DNA of 8,172 nucleotides. It comes from JBCCKC01 sp039182435. GTDB lineage: Bacteria; Verrucomicrobiota; Verrucomicrobiia; Opitutales; Coraliomargaritaceae. The stretch is from the NCBI GenBank assembly GCA_039182435.1, contig JBCDCC010000111.1:1-8172 (forward strand), given 5' to 3'. Each line of letters starts with the position of its first letter. The stretch's first letter is position 1. The notes beneath the pieces are model-generated. The model was given only the letters and a program-made list of their open reading frames with translations. It searched no databases and was not told the DNA's origin. Shown here in pieces: positions 7,695 through 8,172 of this stretch. The position numbers and the translations under genes are program-made.

Positions 7695-7701
7695 GATCCC
7701 G
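7691..7701. other. Junction between two unrelated sequences (nuoF side and NADAR side)
   Basis: NuoF family similarity ends with the Pro codon at 7692-7694. NADAR family similarity on the other strand ends with the Gly codon at 7699-7697. The two blocks therefore abut with at most a few shared bases. The site contains TCCCG twice (7691-7695 and 7697-7701), a possible microhomology. By hand count GC is about 51% in the 300 bases examined just before the junction and about 65% in the 470 bases after it. No transposase, inverted repeat or att site is seen at the point. Confidence 0.85.
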
Positions 7702-8020
7702 TGTCGAGAAGGAGGCGGCGTAGCTCCGCGTGCTGCGTGAACTTCGCGAGCAGCGCGCGCTTCATGACCTGGACCTTCTCCGAATCCCAACTTCGCCGGA
7801 TCTTCACCTTGCGGCTCCGACCCAGTCGCGCGGCGACCTGTGGGCTGTCGGAGCGACGAATGCGCTCCCTGTATGCCGCATCGTCAAACTTCATCGCCTG
7901 GAAGTAGTGCTCCGACGTCGGCCAGCGCTTGCCCTCGACGCGGATCGGGTACGGAGCGAAGTTGGAGAACTCGCCGTACTCACCCGCCACGGAATAGAAC
8001 TCAATTCGATGCTCTGCCAT
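7697..8020 (-). CDS. NADAR family protein (YbiA/DUF1768), C-terminus missing at the junction
   Basis: The first 108 residues match the NADAR family: RIEFYSVAGEYGEFSNFAPYPI (5-26), the core RWPTSEHYFQAMKF (32-45, with conserved Glu37), SWDSEKVQVMKRALLAKFTQH (77-97) and ELRRLLLDTG (99-108). Known members act on N-glycosidic bonds: the YbiA/RibX type cleaves reactive early riboflavin intermediates, and a DarT1-associated type removes ADP-ribose from guanine in DNA. The usual C-terminal part (an Asp-x-Tyr-Trp-Gly motif and GxNxLGxxLMxxR) should follow within about 15 residues but is absent, because the frame runs instead into antisense nuoF and stops at 7610. Tryptophan and catalytic contacts in that part are lost, so the fragment as written would be inactive. 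The start at 8020 matches the family N-terminus. The 152 bases upstream hold no DarT-like gene. The high GC suggests a different source genome. Confidence 0.88.
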
Positions 8021-8088
8021 GGCGCATCGGAACAGGGAGCGCTCGGCCGCGTCAAGCGGAAACCGACTAACGGCGGGGCTTCGGTGCG

Positions 8089-8126
8089 CGGCGCGGAGGG
8101 TGGGCTTCCCGAGCCTTCCGCGGCCG
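8089..8126. repeat. Nested GC-rich inverted repeat upstream of the NADAR gene
   Basis: CGCGGA at 8092-8097 pairs with TCCGCG at 8117-8122. The outer CGG (8089-8091) pairs with CCG (8124-8126) around one bulged G, and the inner GGCT (8103-8106) pairs with AGCC (8112-8115). No T-run follows on either strand. The 8021-8172 stretch otherwise shows no gene I can support, and in 65% GC DNA such pairing may be chance. Confidence 0.3.
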
Positions 8127-8172
8127 TGGTAGCGAGCCGCTGACTCTGCGCCTGCGACCTTTCCTCCTACAC

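Noticed and set aside
7098..7907. A natural short NuoF with an arginine-rich tail
   Set aside because: The tail is exactly antisense to conserved NADAR codons and begins where GC content jumps.
8041..8126. Possible integron attC site upstream of the NADAR gene (GACTAAC/GTTAGTC plus hairpin with one bulged base)
   Set aside because: The core triplet has no matching partner core on the other side of the hairpin, GACTAAC deviates from RYYYAAC, and there is no integrase or second cassette in the window.

Overview
The window looks like a piece of a bacterial chromosome with about 51% GC by hand count. It has unfused nuoC and nuoD, few recognisable Shine-Dalgarno sites, an entericidin-type lipoprotein, and DUF4153, DUF4250 and cysteine-free FmdB-like proteins. 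This combination recalls marine Verrucomicrobiota of the Opitutae (Coraliomargarita/Puniceicoccales type). That is a judgement from memory of such genomes, not a search result, and the phylum is uncertain.

Layout. Bases 1-2415 hold three genes on the minus strand, in transcription order: a small DUF4250 protein, a DUF4153 membrane protein of about 11 helices, and a cyclic-nucleotide-binding-domain protein that runs off the left edge. Bases 2528-3509 hold two plus-strand genes: an OppF/DppF-type ABC ATPase without transporter partners here, and a tiny entericidin-family lipoprotein followed by a possible terminator. Bases 3577-3915 (minus) encode an FmdB-like protein without any cysteine. From 4100 rightward lies the start of a respiratory complex I operon, nuoB-nuoC-nuoD-nuoE-nuoF. 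It carries the N2 iron-sulfur ligands in NuoB, the quinone-site His and Tyr in NuoD, and the 2Fe-2S ligands in NuoE. No nuoA precedes nuoB.

The most important feature is a sharp break at about 7694-7697. NuoF is normal up to its conserved Pro-Pro-Tyr-Phe-Pro and then stops matching its family halfway through. Exactly there, on the opposite strand, a NADAR-family protein (YbiA/DUF1768) begins, itself cut off before its C-terminal part. From the break to the right end GC rises to about 65%. Two genes cut at one point, together with a composition jump, suggest a chimeric join of two genomes (assembly or library artefact) or, less likely, a real recombination. The two long reading frames crossing the break are artificial fusions.

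How the genes relate. NuoB, C, D, E and F are parts of one enzyme, the peripheral arm of NADH:quinone oxidoreductase. The other genes are housekeeping or poorly characterised envelope and regulatory genes with no evident joint pathway. I found no CRISPR array, phage, transposase, tRNA, rRNA or convincing new multi-gene system.
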